Origin: Peronospora farinosa
Taxonomy: Eukaryota; Oomycota; Peronosporomycetes; Peronosporales; Peronosporaceae
Direction: 5' to 3'
DNA: 64,000 nt
Assembly (NCBI GenBank): GCA_947646735.1
Contig: CANTFK010000807.1
Span: 124,001-188,000 of the forward strand
In this document: positions 21,221 through 31,320 of the stretch, one piece after another
How positions within the stretch are numbered: the first letter of the stretch is position 1
Layout of the letters: each line of letters starts with the position of its first letter
The notes under the pieces: model-generated
Told to the model about the DNA's origin: nothing
Seen by the model: only the letters and a program-made list of their open reading frames with translations
Databases searched by the model: none
Translations under genes and position numbers: made by a program

Positions 21221-24200
21221 TCACTGCTCGTTCTTCATCTTAGTCTCGCATTCAGAATTTGATTTCTCCACTTTATCTTCAGCATACGATGATCTCACTT
21301 TTTCATCGCTTGTTTTGCTAGTCTCAGCAGTAGGAGCAGTACAACCGGGATTCTTCAATTGCTCTGCAACAAATTGTGCCTGCTCTTTCATCTTGTGAGC
21401 CAGTACTTCTAGCTGTGCACCATTTCCTGCCAGCTGCAACGTCATTTCAACATCTTCTCGCTCAGAAACTGCGGACTCCCAAGTTTTGACGATGCTACGT
21501 TCAATATCCTCTAGCTCATCTTGTTCTTCAAGCATGGCTGAAAACAACACCTTTTGCTCATCCATCTCTTCCTGAAACCTCTTCTTCTGTGTCAACAGCT
21601 CGGTCTTGCGAGCCTTAAACTCTGCCAAATGTGTTTCCTTGGTAGCCTCACACTCACCAAGTCGCTTCAAGGTATCTGACAACTCGGAACGACGCTGGGC
21701 CTCGGCTTGAAGAAGTGCCAGACCATCTTCCAGAAGCTTTGCCTTGGTGTGATGTTCACGTTCAGTACGTCGGACCTTTTGTGCCTGCGGAGTCAGCGGC
21801 TCTTGGATAGAGACGTGGTAGTCCAATGTCTTCTCATTGAGCCAAGAGAAGGTATTATCCCATTCGAACACGAGCGTCGTGTTATCATGCCGCACCGGGA
21901 GTACCCCTGACATCTCGTTCATTCTCTCAGGAGATACAACCTCTGTCTCGGTCGACGTCTCATCCTTTGTTCTTGCCGACAACTTGAACGAAACATCAGC
22001 TCCATCCTCCTTTATTGAGAAGCTCCACACCACACGCCAGCCGCTCTTCTCGCAAAATACCGGTAGTTCGAAGCTAGTACCAGCTTTAATCACCACGCCA
22101 CTTCTCATCACCAAACACTCCTCAAACTCCGGATCATCAGCATGTTCCACAGCTTGAGATGAATTGCTATATCCTCCATCTCCATCCGAAAATAGAAAAG
22201 AACAATGTTCGTCACGAAAATCGCACACTTCACGGAAAGCACTGGAGTGTTGCTCCAGTCGCTGTTGTAGCTCGTCCACCGTCGTCACCACCTGCTTCTC
22301 GAAACCTGACACCAAGGTTTGCCGCCTCTGCACTTGCATCGCGCGCACCTTTTCAGACTGTATGTTATCCCGACAAGCCTGCAGCTCATTCAATTCTCCT
22401 TTTTCCACTTTGAGCTCAAGAGCTGTCTTCTCTTTTCGAAGTGTCTGCATCTCTTCCTGCATATTAAATACCTGTACACGCAACTTCTTTATCGCCTCTT
22501 CCCTCAGATCCAGTGCTTTCTTCGCCTTCGAAATGGCACTGGAATCCTCACAGCTTTCGGGCTCAGATGATAACAATGCAAGCTGTTCGAGTTGACTCTG
22601 CGCTTCTTGCAACTCCGTTCGGCAATCATCCAACGCCCTCGTCAGTAAAGTGATTTCTGTGTTGGCATCAGCTAGCTCCGCTGTAAGGCTCTGATTTTGT
22701 TCCAATAACTCGTGCATCCGCGCTGCAGAGGTCTGACCTTCCTTTGTCTTATCTGTGGCTAATTTTACTGTACCATTAGTTAGTGGTTGCGGAACCATTT
22801 TCTTCTGCGCTTCAACGACGGTGTTCAGACGCTGTACTTCTTCGGTCGCAACCGCTAACTCCATCTTCCAGTGATTGCTTTTCTCCTCCAACGCAAACAC
22901 CTTCTCTGCATTAGCAGCTTTAGTCGTAGCAAAACGCTCTTGCAGAGCAACCAACTCAGCCTGGGCGTCATCCAGCTGTTTCCTTAGGGAAGCACCTGAT
23001 GCTTTCAATACGCTCACTTCCTTCACTAGACCGGCCACATTAGTTTTCTCTTTAGCTGCGGACGACGCAAGCGGTGAGACATAAGCAACAGGGGCAGGGA
23101 TAACAACGTTGGCTTCAACTGGAGACTTAGTCTTCGTGTCAAATGTTGCTGCTGTACGGGATTGCTTCTCCAGCTGTAACTCTAAAGACTCAATATGCCT
23201 TTGCCGCTTGTCATTCTCCGCCTTGCTTACTTCAAGAGCATCATGCACCTTTTGCAAATCCAGCTTTGCGGTTCGAATCGCCACCGCCGTGGCGGTATCA
23301 AGCTGAGCATGAAAAGCTGCCTGCTCTGCTTTCTTATTGCGATCACTTTCCACTACAATTCGTTTCTTCTCCATTTCTAGCTCTTGCGTTTTGATTGCCA
23401 GCTCCTGAATTTTCGCTTCTATTTGTTCTCGGTCTGCAGCCAATCGCTCTCCTTGGTCTTTCAGCTTGACAATAATGCACAACTTTTCCGTTGCAAGTTG
23501 CTCGAACTCTGCCTGCATCATCTCCTGTGTACGCTGCACCTCCTGGAGGCGAGACTCGCTGTCCTCACGGGCAGCAATAGCCTCTTCTCGCTGTCTATCA
23601 CTCTCCGTTACTTGCTTGAGCAAATCCTCGTTCTCCTTTCGCATACCGTTCAAAAGCTCTGCGCGCTTTTCCATCTTCTTCAGCGCTGTATGTGACCGAG
23701 CACGGTACCGATCAAAGTCACTACGCACTGTAACTAGCTGTTGCTGTAACTCAGCGACCTCTTCCTGCTGAGCTGCCTGCTGCTGTTGCTCCTGGATACT
23801 AGCTGAATGGTTTTGAGCCTTTAGCCTTTCCGCAAATTTTACGGCTTCCTGATTCTCAGTTCGCATGACTTCCAATTCTTCTCTCAATGACTCTACCAGG
23901 AGGTGGAGGTCGTGCTCAGATTCTTCGAGTGCCACCAATCGTTTCTGGTGTTGCAGCTTCTCGTGCTCCAACGTATTCAGCTTTACCAAGTCCTTCTCAA
24001 CGCGGTCACGAAGCAACTGCAGTTCATCTAGCCAGCGGTGGATGTTGATCTTGGCAACAGATAAACGCTCCTGTAAATCCATATCCAGGGATCCCGTAAC
24101 TTCATCCGCTTTCTCGTCATCTTTCGCGAACAAACGCCAATCTGATGTCTTTACAAACTGGTCAATCATCAGTTTCTCGTTATCACGCTCGCTACACATC

Positions 24201-26800
24201 AATTTCAGTTGCTCCTCTATTGCATGTATCCGGTCTGGAGCGGACACCAGATCAACCAGTAGTGGTGCAAGCCCGCTACATAGCTCTTTCACTTCTGGAG
24301 ACTGCCACAACTTGCTGTCACGCATTGCCTCGCTGTCACGGGACCTCACAGCAATGACGACTTTGCGCAGTTCAGTAGTGAACTCCGACAAGCGCTCGTC
24401 AATCTCTCCGCTTTTAGCAGCCTCTGCATGTCGCACTGCCTCCAACTCGCTCTTCAATTGACTGCACTCAACAATTTGAGCTTCTAATTCGGAACGACAG
24501 GCACAAAGCTCAGCTTTACAGTGTATAAGCGCTTCTGCAGCCTCCTTTTGCTCAGCTGATTTAGCTGCAAGCTCACTTTTCATCTCCTTCAGCTGTGTAA
24601 CAAGGGACTCGCGCATGCCTTCGCTATCGGCAAGGCGCTGAATCAAACATCTTGTCTCTTCTTCATGTGATCTTCGAAGCTTGTCAACGACGTTTGTCTC
24701 TTCGTTAGCGAGAAGCTCTGCTTTTTCCTGAGACTCTGCATGATCCTTCCCTGCATTCAAACTATCCATTGCATTCTTGGAGTCACTGTCATCATCTAAG
24801 TTTGTATTCGCTTTGTCTTCATCTGCAATATCAGCTGGCTGATGCTCGTCTTCTTCTAACTCCATAACAGGTACGTCATCGTTCACTACACATTCACCAT
24901 CACATTCATTATCGTGGACACTAGACTCCTCCTTGCTTGTTTCGCCGGCTTTTCCACCCTTCACCTGGTGAAGAAGCTTATCAATCTCTACTGCATGTTC
25001 TCTTACAAGGCGATCTTTCTCAATGATTAGAGCACCCACCTCGGCCCGTATCTGCTGTAGTTCGTCAAAAGTTGACTCGGGCCTCTCCTTAGTCTTTGTA
25101 GCGTGGTCAGCTCTATCATCTGTGGTGGCTTCAAGCTGGTGGCGAAGGTCTTCAAGTTCGGCCACATGCGCCTTCCAAAGTTTTTCGAGCTCGTTACCAT
25201 GGGTTTTCGCAAGGTCCTCTTTTTCTGAGGTCAAGTCATTTACTTTGTCTCTTAACGACTGCAATTCTTCGGCATTTGATCCATTCATCTTCTCCACACT
25301 TGCCGAAAGAAGAGATGTCGCACTCTCGAGCTGTCGACGAAGATCGTCAACTTCGTCTCTATGTGCTTTTTGAAGCGCCTCAACCTTCTCCGCATACGGC
25401 TTTGCAAGATCTTCTTTGTCAGAGATCAAGTTGTCCGTGGCCTGCATCCCCTGCACTTTTCCGACACTTGCCCTTCCACTCGCTTCTATACTTGTAGAAA
25501 CATCATTCATGGCACAGTCAAACTTTTGACGAAGATCTTCCATTTCGTGTGAATGTGCCTTCTGAAGCTCTTTCACTTCATTGACATGCAATTTAATCAG
25601 ATTCTCCTTTTCCGCAGTTAAAGTATCGACCGTGGCCAGCAACGCCTGTAGCTCTTCGCAATTAGCTTCTGCTGTGTCCGCCGACGTTGCGGAGAGAGAA
25701 GCCGTTGCACTCTCAAGTTGTCGACGAAGCTCATCCACTTCATCCGCATGTGCTTTAACAAGGTTGTTCTTCTCCAAAATTACACTGTCCAGCTCGGTTT
25801 GCAATATCTGCATCTCTTCAGCCTGCAATTTCTCGCCGTCCATCTTTGTCGAGAGAGCATCCATCGCACTCGCTAATTGTCCCTGCACCTCCTCAATCTC
25901 ATCCCTATGAGCTCTCACGAGACGATCCTTCTCCACAACCAGACTCTCCATTTCAATTTTCAGCGACTGCATTTCTTCAGCTCGTGTCATTGCACTCTTC
26001 GTCATCCGATGAATCTCCTCATCACTTTCGCGCACCAATTGCTCCATGGCCTGACACGCCTCTCGTTGTTGCTCCAACAGTGCAGCATCCTCTTCCTGTC
26101 TCACTGTCTCTCTCTTCTTAACTCTCTGTATCACCACTTTCATTTCCTCCACCTCTTCTCTCGCTCTTTCCGCCTCCTGTTTCAACCTTTCCGCCTCCTT
26201 CTGCACGTCTTCCACCTTTTGACATTCTGGAAAAACCTCTGCAATCACCTCACCAAGCTGTACAAGATATTGCACTCTAGCAATCACTTTCCTCTCTTCT
26301 GTCTCCTCTTTCTCCTGTACCTCCTTCTCTTCTCCATCACTGCTCACTGTTCTCTCTCTCATCTCACCAATAACAACACTCTGCATCTTTTCCCACCGTC
26401 CCAATAGCCCAAAGATCGTCTGCTGCTGCTCTTTTAACCGTAAACACCCTTGATCCACTGCTATTGCCGACTGCTGCAACGCTGTAGCTGCCTTCTCGTT
26501 CCCTTTTGTCTTCATATCTTCTGCTTTCTTCCCCAATGTCGTCTTAACTCTTAATAATCGCGTAACAATCGTCTGAACGGCCGCATCAGCGTCATCTTCT
26601 TCTTCGTCGGAGCCTTCGCCTTTACGTCGTGTTAAAAGATGCCGTTGCTCCGAGATAAGCGCTAATGCCTGTCGTAGATCAGACACAGAAGCATACAGAG
26701 CTTCGGACGCTTTAGTGTTGCCCTTACGCTGTGCATCCTGCGCTTTTAGCTGCAGTTTCTCGGCCACGAGATGGACACGAGCACTGACGTCAGCGGCCAT
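21221..26800 (-). CDS. Giant coiled-coil protein with C-terminal GOLD domain (golgin/FYCO1-like)
   Basis: 1859 residues in one exon. Start chosen at MAADVSARVHLVAEKLQLKA because 58 upstream codons lack an ATG and look untranslated. Residues about 1-60 form a helical head; from about 70 to 1540 the protein is almost wholly coiled coil, with an acidic break near residues 630-690. At about 275-615 there are six diverged copies of an about 50-residue unit with 'EKxxLVxxHxxEVxxLRRQLESA'. Residues about 1568-1667 fit a GOLD beta-sandwich: VVIKAGTSFELPVF, WRVVWSFSIKEDGADVSF and LVFEWDNTFSWLNEKTLDYH. A final coil follows. GOLD with long coils is known from vesicle and Golgi adaptors such as FYCO1; a tether or motor-adaptor role is inferred. 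The divergent neighbour encodes a FYVE protein. Confidence 0.85.
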   Translation of the reverse strand: MAADVSARVHLVAEKLQLKAQDAQRKGNTKASEALYASVSDLRQALALISEQRHLLTRRKGEGSDEEEDDADAAVQTIVTRLLRVKTTLGKKAEDMKTKGNEKAATALQQSAIAVDQGCLRLKEQQQTIFGLLGRWEKMQSVVIGEMRERTVSSDGEEKEVQEKEETEERKVIARVQYLVQLGEVIAEVFPECQKVEDVQKEAERLKQEAERAREEVEEMKVVIQRVKKRETVRQEEDAALLEQQREACQAMEQLVRESDEEIHRMTKSAMTRAEEMQSLKIEMESLVVEKDRLVRAHRDEIEEVQGQLASAMDALSTKMDGEKLQAEEMQILQTELDSVILEKNNLVKAHADEVDELRRQLESATASLSATSADTAEANCEELQALLATVDTLTAEKENLIKLHVNEVKELQKAHSHEMEDLRQKFDCAMNDVSTSIEASGRASVGKVQGMQATDNLISDKEDLAKPYAEKVEALQKAHRDEVDDLRRQLESATSLLSASVEKMNGSNAEELQSLRDKVNDLTSEKEDLAKTHGNELEKLWKAHVAELEDLRHQLEATTDDRADHATKTKERPESTFDELQQIRAEVGALIIEKDRLVREHAVEIDKLLHQVKGGKAGETSKEESSVHDNECDGECVVNDDVPVMELEEDEHQPADIADEDKANTNLDDDSDSKNAMDSLNAGKDHAESQEKAELLANEETNVVDKLRRSHEEETRCLIQRLADSEGMRESLVTQLKEMKSELAAKSAEQKEAAEALIHCKAELCACRSELEAQIVECSQLKSELEAVRHAEAAKSGEIDERLSEFTTELRKVVIAVRSRDSEAMRDSKLWQSPEVKELCSGLAPLLVDLVSAPDRIHAIEEQLKLMCSERDNEKLMIDQFVKTSDWRLFAKDDEKADEVTGSLDMDLQERLSVAKINIHRWLDELQLLRDRVEKDLVKLNTLEHEKLQHQKRLVALEESEHDLHLLVESLREELEVMRTENQEAVKFAERLKAQNHSASIQEQQQQAAQQEEVAELQQQLVTVRSDFDRYRARSHTALKKMEKRAELLNGMRKENEDLLKQVTESDRQREEAIAAREDSESRLQEVQRTQEMMQAEFEQLATEKLCIIVKLKDQGERLAADREQIEAKIQELAIKTQELEMEKKRIVVESDRNKKAEQAAFHAQLDTATAVAIRTAKLDLQKVHDALEVSKAENDKRQRHIESLELQLEKQSRTAATFDTKTKSPVEANVVIPAPVAYVSPLASSAAKEKTNVAGLVKEVSVLKASGASLRKQLDDAQAELVALQERFATTKAANAEKVFALEEKSNHWKMELAVATEEVQRLNTVVEAQKKMVPQPLTNGTVKLATDKTKEGQTSAARMHELLEQNQSLTAELADANTEITLLTRALDDCRTELQEAQSQLEQLALLSSEPESCEDSSAISKAKKALDLREEAIKKLRVQVFNMQEEMQTLRKEKTALELKVEKGELNELQACRDNIQSEKVRAMQVQRRQTLVSGFEKQVVTTVDELQQRLEQHSSAFREVCDFRDEHCSFLFSDGDGGYSNSSQAVEHADDPEFEECLVMRSGVVIKAGTSFELPVFCEKSGWRVVWSFSIKEDGADVSFKLSARTKDETSTETEVVSPERMNEMSGVLPVRHDNTTLVFEWDNTFSWLNEKTLDYHVSIQEPLTPQAQKVRRTEREHHTKAKLLEDGLALLQAEAQRRSELSDTLKRLGECEATKETHLAEFKARKTELLTQKKRFQEEMDEQKVLFSAMLEEQDELEDIERSIVKTWESAVSEREDVEMTLQLAGNGAQLEVLAHKMKEQAQFVAEQLKNPGCTAPTAETSKTSDEKVRSSYAEDKVEKSNSECETKMKNEQ

Positions 26801-27540
26801 GAATGGAATTATACAGACGCTAGGGGTACTTAACGATCGAGTAGAACAAGAGCTAAGATTGGTGGAAATTGAGGGAATGTAACATAAGTATATGACACCG
26901 ATTTTGGTGTAGATAGCGAAGTTTATGTGGCACACGCGATTTAGAGGAGTTACATGATGTCTTCTCTTTAACACTATATTTTCAGCATTTCATAATATCG
27001 AAATGAGTAGATACTGGCAAGAGCTCATAATGGGTGATTCTCTCATAAAACAGATTACGCATGTTCAAAAAAAGCAAACGATCTATGAGCTCGAGGTATG
27101 TTTAGTACATATTCTTTCAGTATAGATGCCTCTTGTTCCATAGACCGCCATACAACACTTTTTTTTCTTCTCTTTTTCTGTTTTTGTCACTTTTTCACTG
27201 TCTCGCTCGTTCGTATTGCGATAAGATAGAGATTTGTCAATTGAAAAATACGGCTCTCTGGTCGAGGTACACTTTCCGACACTCTTTATCTACAAAAAAA
27301 CATAGAGCGGGAGTAGAGCACAAGGATATGTAGCACTAAGGTTGTCCGAAGGCCTCTCTTGGCCCTACCCTCGCATTACCTATTGGTTAAAAAGGCTACG
27401 TCGTTCCGGTTATGCACGAATGAGTAAAAGTGTCATTCCAGGTCCATCGTCTACTCGTCGGCTACTATTGAGGCAGAGCTCCAAAAGTCAAATAGGTCAA
27501 GAAGACCAGGAAGTCCATTTACAATTGACTTTATTTTATT
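26801..27540. promoter_or_regulatory. Shared upstream region of the GOLD and FYVE genes
   Basis: 740 bp between two divergent starts, AT-rich with T-runs (about 27160-27190). No motif can be assigned with confidence. It must hold the promoters of both genes unless the 5' UTRs are longer. Confidence 0.5.
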
Positions 27541-28812
27541 ATGGACGGGGACTTGTTATACGCGATTAATGGGGAATGGGACTTACTGCTCTTGGCAATA
27601 CGTGAAAACCGTCAGGTAGCTCAGCGTACGGACGCTAGTGGTATGACGGTGTTGCATTGGGTCTGTTTGCATCAGGACACGCCTACAGACATTGTAGTGA
27701 AGGTGGTTTTTGCCAACCCGTATGCTGTGCATATGCGCAATGATGCTGGCCATTTGCCTATTGATTTGGCCGTTCAAGCAGAGTGTGGGGAGCGTTTTTT
27801 AGAAGTTTTGCGTGCTGCTGCGCATGGCAGTCGAGGACCGGAAGATGACGGTCGAGAAGTCTACGAACCTGATTATATGGGCAAGGAGGATGGAGAATCA
27901 GTCACTGAAACTATTGACTATCAGCTGCCGTATAACAACACGTTGCTGCATGATGATGATGATGATGATATTCGTGACGGCTCGGACTACCTGCCACATC
28001 AGAATCATACTTACTACTACGGTGAAGATAGTGACGTGGTGGACGAAGATGAATTTGAGTATCAACAACAACACCGACATTACCAGCTACCGCCATTCCA
28101 ACAACAACCTCTGCGCAGTAATAAAATCGAGAGGAGTTTATCAGATCGACAAGATTCGTTCTTTGACCTACCACGGGACACCTATGAGAGCACAAGTATG
28201 AGTTATGGCGGTTTCGTATCGGATCCTCAACGAGATCAGAGCAATATTGTGTCGAGAAGTGATCCCCATGTCAAGTCTTTATTGACAGAGCAACGGCTCC
28301 GTGAACGTGAGAACGATTTGATCTCGATTGCAACGGCTGAAGATTCCATGCCGCTTGGCATGTTTGACTCAGCCAAGGGTATTTCTAACGTGACTAATTT
28401 TCACGTGCCCACAAAAGTCAACGTTAACCGTGGCAACGTCAATATGACCTCAAGAAGTCTATGTGCAGGCCCTCGCAGCAAGACGGCGTTCCCGCCACGA
28501 TGGAAGCAGTCGCGCATGTGTCACGTGTGTGCATGCGGATTCACACTTGTAAAACGCCGTCATCACTGCCGTAATTGTGGTCATAGTGTATGCTACCAGC
28601 ACTCGACGAACCGTGTGTCATTGCCCAAATTTGCGCTATCCGAGCCGCAGCGCGTGTGTGATCAGTGCTTCCTGAGTGGCCACCACATCATGATACCGGG
28701 TCCAACGGCCACGCCATCCATTACTCGATCGTATCAATCTTTGCCGGCCCAAATACAACGAGAAGGGCTGCAACACCAGCAATATCAGCTCGAATTCCAG
28801 CGCAGTCGGTAG
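27541..28812 (+). CDS. Ankyrin-like / FYVE-domain protein
   Basis: 423 residues, one exon. Residues about 15-95 look like two ankyrin-type repeats (GMTVLHWVCLHQDTPTDIVV, MRNDAGHLPIDLAVQAECGE). The middle is low complexity, with an Asp run (DDDDDDI) and a Gln-rich patch. Residues about 321-377 form a FYVE zinc finger: W at the N-terminal position, CHVC, the PI3P-binding RRHHCRNCG, VCYQHS and RVCDQC, giving the eight zinc ligands with one Cys-to-His-type variation possible. FYVE domains bind phosphatidylinositol 3-phosphate on endosomes, so an endosomal protein is expected. It is divergent from the GOLD coiled-coil gene. Confidence 0.9.
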   Translation: MDGDLLYAINGEWDLLLLAIRENRQVAQRTDASGMTVLHWVCLHQDTPTDIVVKVVFANPYAVHMRNDAGHLPIDLAVQAECGERFLEVLRAAAHGSRGPEDDGREVYEPDYMGKEDGESVTETIDYQLPYNNTLLHDDDDDDIRDGSDYLPHQNHTYYYGEDSDVVDEDEFEYQQQHRHYQLPPFQQQPLRSNKIERSLSDRQDSFFDLPRDTYESTSMSYGGFVSDPQRDQSNIVSRSDPHVKSLLTEQRLRERENDLISIATAEDSMPLGMFDSAKGISNVTNFHVPTKVNVNRGNVNMTSRSLCAGPRSKTAFPPRWKQSRMCHVCACGFTLVKRRHHCRNCGHSVCYQHSTNRVSLPKFALSEPQRVCDQCFLSGHHIMIPGPTATPSITRSYQSLPAQIQREGLQHQQYQLEFQRSR

Positions 28813-28963
28813 ATATTGTGCTACCTACGTACCTACTTGCTCTCGAAAGTGTAGCCATTTCGCAGAGCAAACTTTTTTTAATTCCGATTGAAGGCCTTCG
28901 CATACATCGTTCAAGTTCATTGGCGTGGAATGATTGCAGCCAATAATTTTGGAGCTCCTCATA

Positions 28964-29303
28964 ATGCGTATGGCAGATCAAGAGACAAAGGAAGAGCCCG
29001 GTTGTTGGCAGAAGAAAGCGGCGTATGAGCAGTGCTTTGATAAGTGGTATACGGATGTATTCTTGCAGCAGAAGGCACAAGGCGAAATTGGCTGTCAGAA
29101 AGAATACGAAGCTTACAAGCGCTGTTATATGGTATGATGTCACAAGATTGTCTTGTTGAGTGGTATTGTGTCACTTGTAATTGACTGAATAATGCTATTA
29201 GAATGAGCTACATAAGAACAAAACGCTTATGGAGAGTATCAAGTCGGTCATGCAGCCCGAGGTCAAGAAGCGTTTTGAAACACAGGCAGCTAAACATCAA
29301 TAG
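28964..29303 (+). CDS. TRIAP1: TRIAP1 / Mdm35 homologue (two exons)
   Basis: Exons 28964-29131 and 29202-29303 give 89 residues. The 70-nt intron starts GTATGA, ends TATTAG and has a plausible branch site CTGAAT. Start at ATG 28964; ATG 28970 is equally possible. Twin CX9C-type layout: CWQKKAAYEQCFDKWYTDVF carries the first cysteine pair, then IGCQKEYEAYKRCYM the second. Unspliced, the frame would stop two codons after RCYM. Family: small intermembrane-space proteins that bind Ups/PRELI lipid carriers (phosphatidic acid, cardiolipin supply), imported by Mia40. The KW-[YF] and C..EY.AY..C spacing supports the call. Confidence 0.88.
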
Positions 29304-29586
29304 AGAGGAGTACAGATCTTTGTCTTTTTCTTATACTAGGGCGATGTGGTCGTCACGTTATGAGAAGATTGAACGAGGTCTATCTTTTTACCTTTTGAAT
29401 AAAGTGGTGCCTTTTGTTGGGTGTGAAGAAGATGCAGGAAAGACCCAATGCTCATTCTTTGACATCATCTCGTTCTCTACTCAAGTGCGTACACTAGAAA
29501 GAGAAGAACAGACCGTCTATTTCAAACATTAAGGATTGGCAAGATGTCTGGAGTGCTTCTACCAGGACTTCGCCATTCTTCGCCTC

Positions 29587-30460
29587 GCTGGCTCAATCTG
29601 CTGGCTCGAGACGTCGGGCGTCACGGGGGACACTCCGAAAAGGGCACGTGGAATCGGGTATCCAGCCCGAGGTGTAAACAGTGGCTCAATGATCGCAACA
29701 AGCGCCGGGCACCACACCGATCAGTACCGATCGACCGCTGATGCACCTGGACGGGGCCGATCAATTCACGTTCTTGGCAAGTTCACTTCGTGGGACCGAG
29801 ATTCGCGCTCGGCGATCGAATCGGCGGCTTGAAGGCTGACGTAGAATAGCAGGAACTATTGGGGAAAGAGGGAATGATAACCGCGGTCATCGATCCTCTC
29901 CCCCCGGGGGTAACAGGGTTGGTGCTCCCCTTACGGTTCGCACGCTGCGCTTGCCCCCCATAGCGCACGCAGCAGAGGGAAAACCTCCCCCCTCTTATCC
30001 TGGGCCTCCCGTTGGAGGGACTTCCCGCCCTGGTCGGAGGGGGCCGGTTGACCGGCTCTTTGAAGGTCTTCGTCTCTTGGCCGTTGTTGCTCGAAGGCTC
30101 GAATTGGGAAGTGAACTCCTTATGATTATTGTAGATATGTCTGTGAGAGAAATCTTCTGATCTTCTACCATGACTACGTCCTTCTCCTATGCACAAGCTC
30201 ATTCTGCTGGCTCAATCCGATGGGCTTTATAGGGGACACTCCAAAAGGGAACGTGGGACCGTTTGACCATGCAGGGGGCAGGTGATGCCTTGAAAGGGAG
30301 GTCAGGTTTAAAATCGGCTGTCCGAGACGGGCCAGGCAGACTGATCCCTGATGGGAGACATCCCTCCCGCCCAAGGTAAGAGGACCGGAATGCCGGCTCT
30401 TTGGAGGCCTTCGTCGCTTGGTCGTTGTTGCTCTTTAGTTCAAATTTGGTAGTGCATGGT
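29587..30460. repeat. Diverged direct repeat, about 0.6-kb spacing
   Basis: TGGCTCAATCTGCTGG with GGGGACACTCCGAAAAGGGCA (about 29587-29645) recurs near 30210-30255. A second shared block, CCGGCTCTTTGAAGG then TCGTC.CTTGG.CGTTGTTGC (about 30050-30110), recurs near 30393-30432. So 29587-30130 and 30205-30460 look like two unequal copies of one unit with an internal deletion in the second. On the minus strand both encode a similar peptide (NNxQxTKxxKEP). It may be a relic of a transposable element; no family recognised. Confidence 0.6.
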
Positions 30461-31320
30461 TGTGCGCCCAGTGCATTGACGACTATGAGGAAACCCGTCC
30501 AGTGCATGCAACGTAATAAAACCCCGGCTTGCTTCGTCATTATCATATTATCAGAACCGAGAAGGACACTACATGACCAACAACAACAACACTGTCAAGA
30601 AGTAGAGCACTCCGATCAGCGGACTTTACTATTGGGCATGTATGAAGCAAAATGCCACGACACAATGCTCGAGCGACGGTATTCGTGCTGGTGTTGCACC
30701 AGTCAGTAGATATCGATGACAGTAGTACCACCCGAACAGATATCTTACCAGGAAAAAAAGCAAAGATGGTTTACTTTGAATCATTATTAATGCCTTCATG
30801 GGGACTCAATGGAAGAGTTGAACGGCCTTACCGAGCAATGAGCGAGGCTAGATGCCTTCTAGCGGTACCCCAGCACTTTACAATAAAAGCCTGCATCTTT
30901 GACACTCAAATTCATTGGTCGTGCAAGTAATGATACGGTTGTTAGCTAAAGCATATCAGCTTGTTGCTGTAACAATCGCAGACGAAATGTCAAAAGCAGG
31001 CGTCCATATGCTAGGAAGTAGCGGTGCTGCAGCTCCAGCATTTGCACACATGCGCTTTGTAGGCCAGGTTCAAGCTGTATTAATGCTATAGTATGAGAAC
31101 GTATTTAAATATATTTTTGTAATACTATTTGATCAAATCAGTGACAATTACTACTCCCGTAATTAATAGACATGTTACTTTGAAGAAACTGCCTATCTCT
31201 ACCGGTATTCAGCTAGTACATCAATCAATATTCAACCGGTTTTCAAATAGTATATCCTGCACAAACATCCAAAATCCAATTCAATATCTCGCTTTCCAAA
31301 ACATCCAACAAACATCCAAA
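30461..31320. other. Intergenic upstream of the EDRF1 homologue
   Basis: 860 bp, AT-rich toward the gene; short frames only. Nothing recognised. Confidence 0.6.

Noticed and set aside
21837..26407. Many plus-strand Ser/Leu-rich frames opposite the giant coiled-coil gene
   Set aside because: Typical antisense shadows of Glu/Lys/Gln codons; no independent domain.
29536..30202. GC-rich frames that looked like rDNA spacer or bacterial DNA
   Set aside because: No rRNA helices or bacterial gene recognised; better explained as the direct repeat described above.
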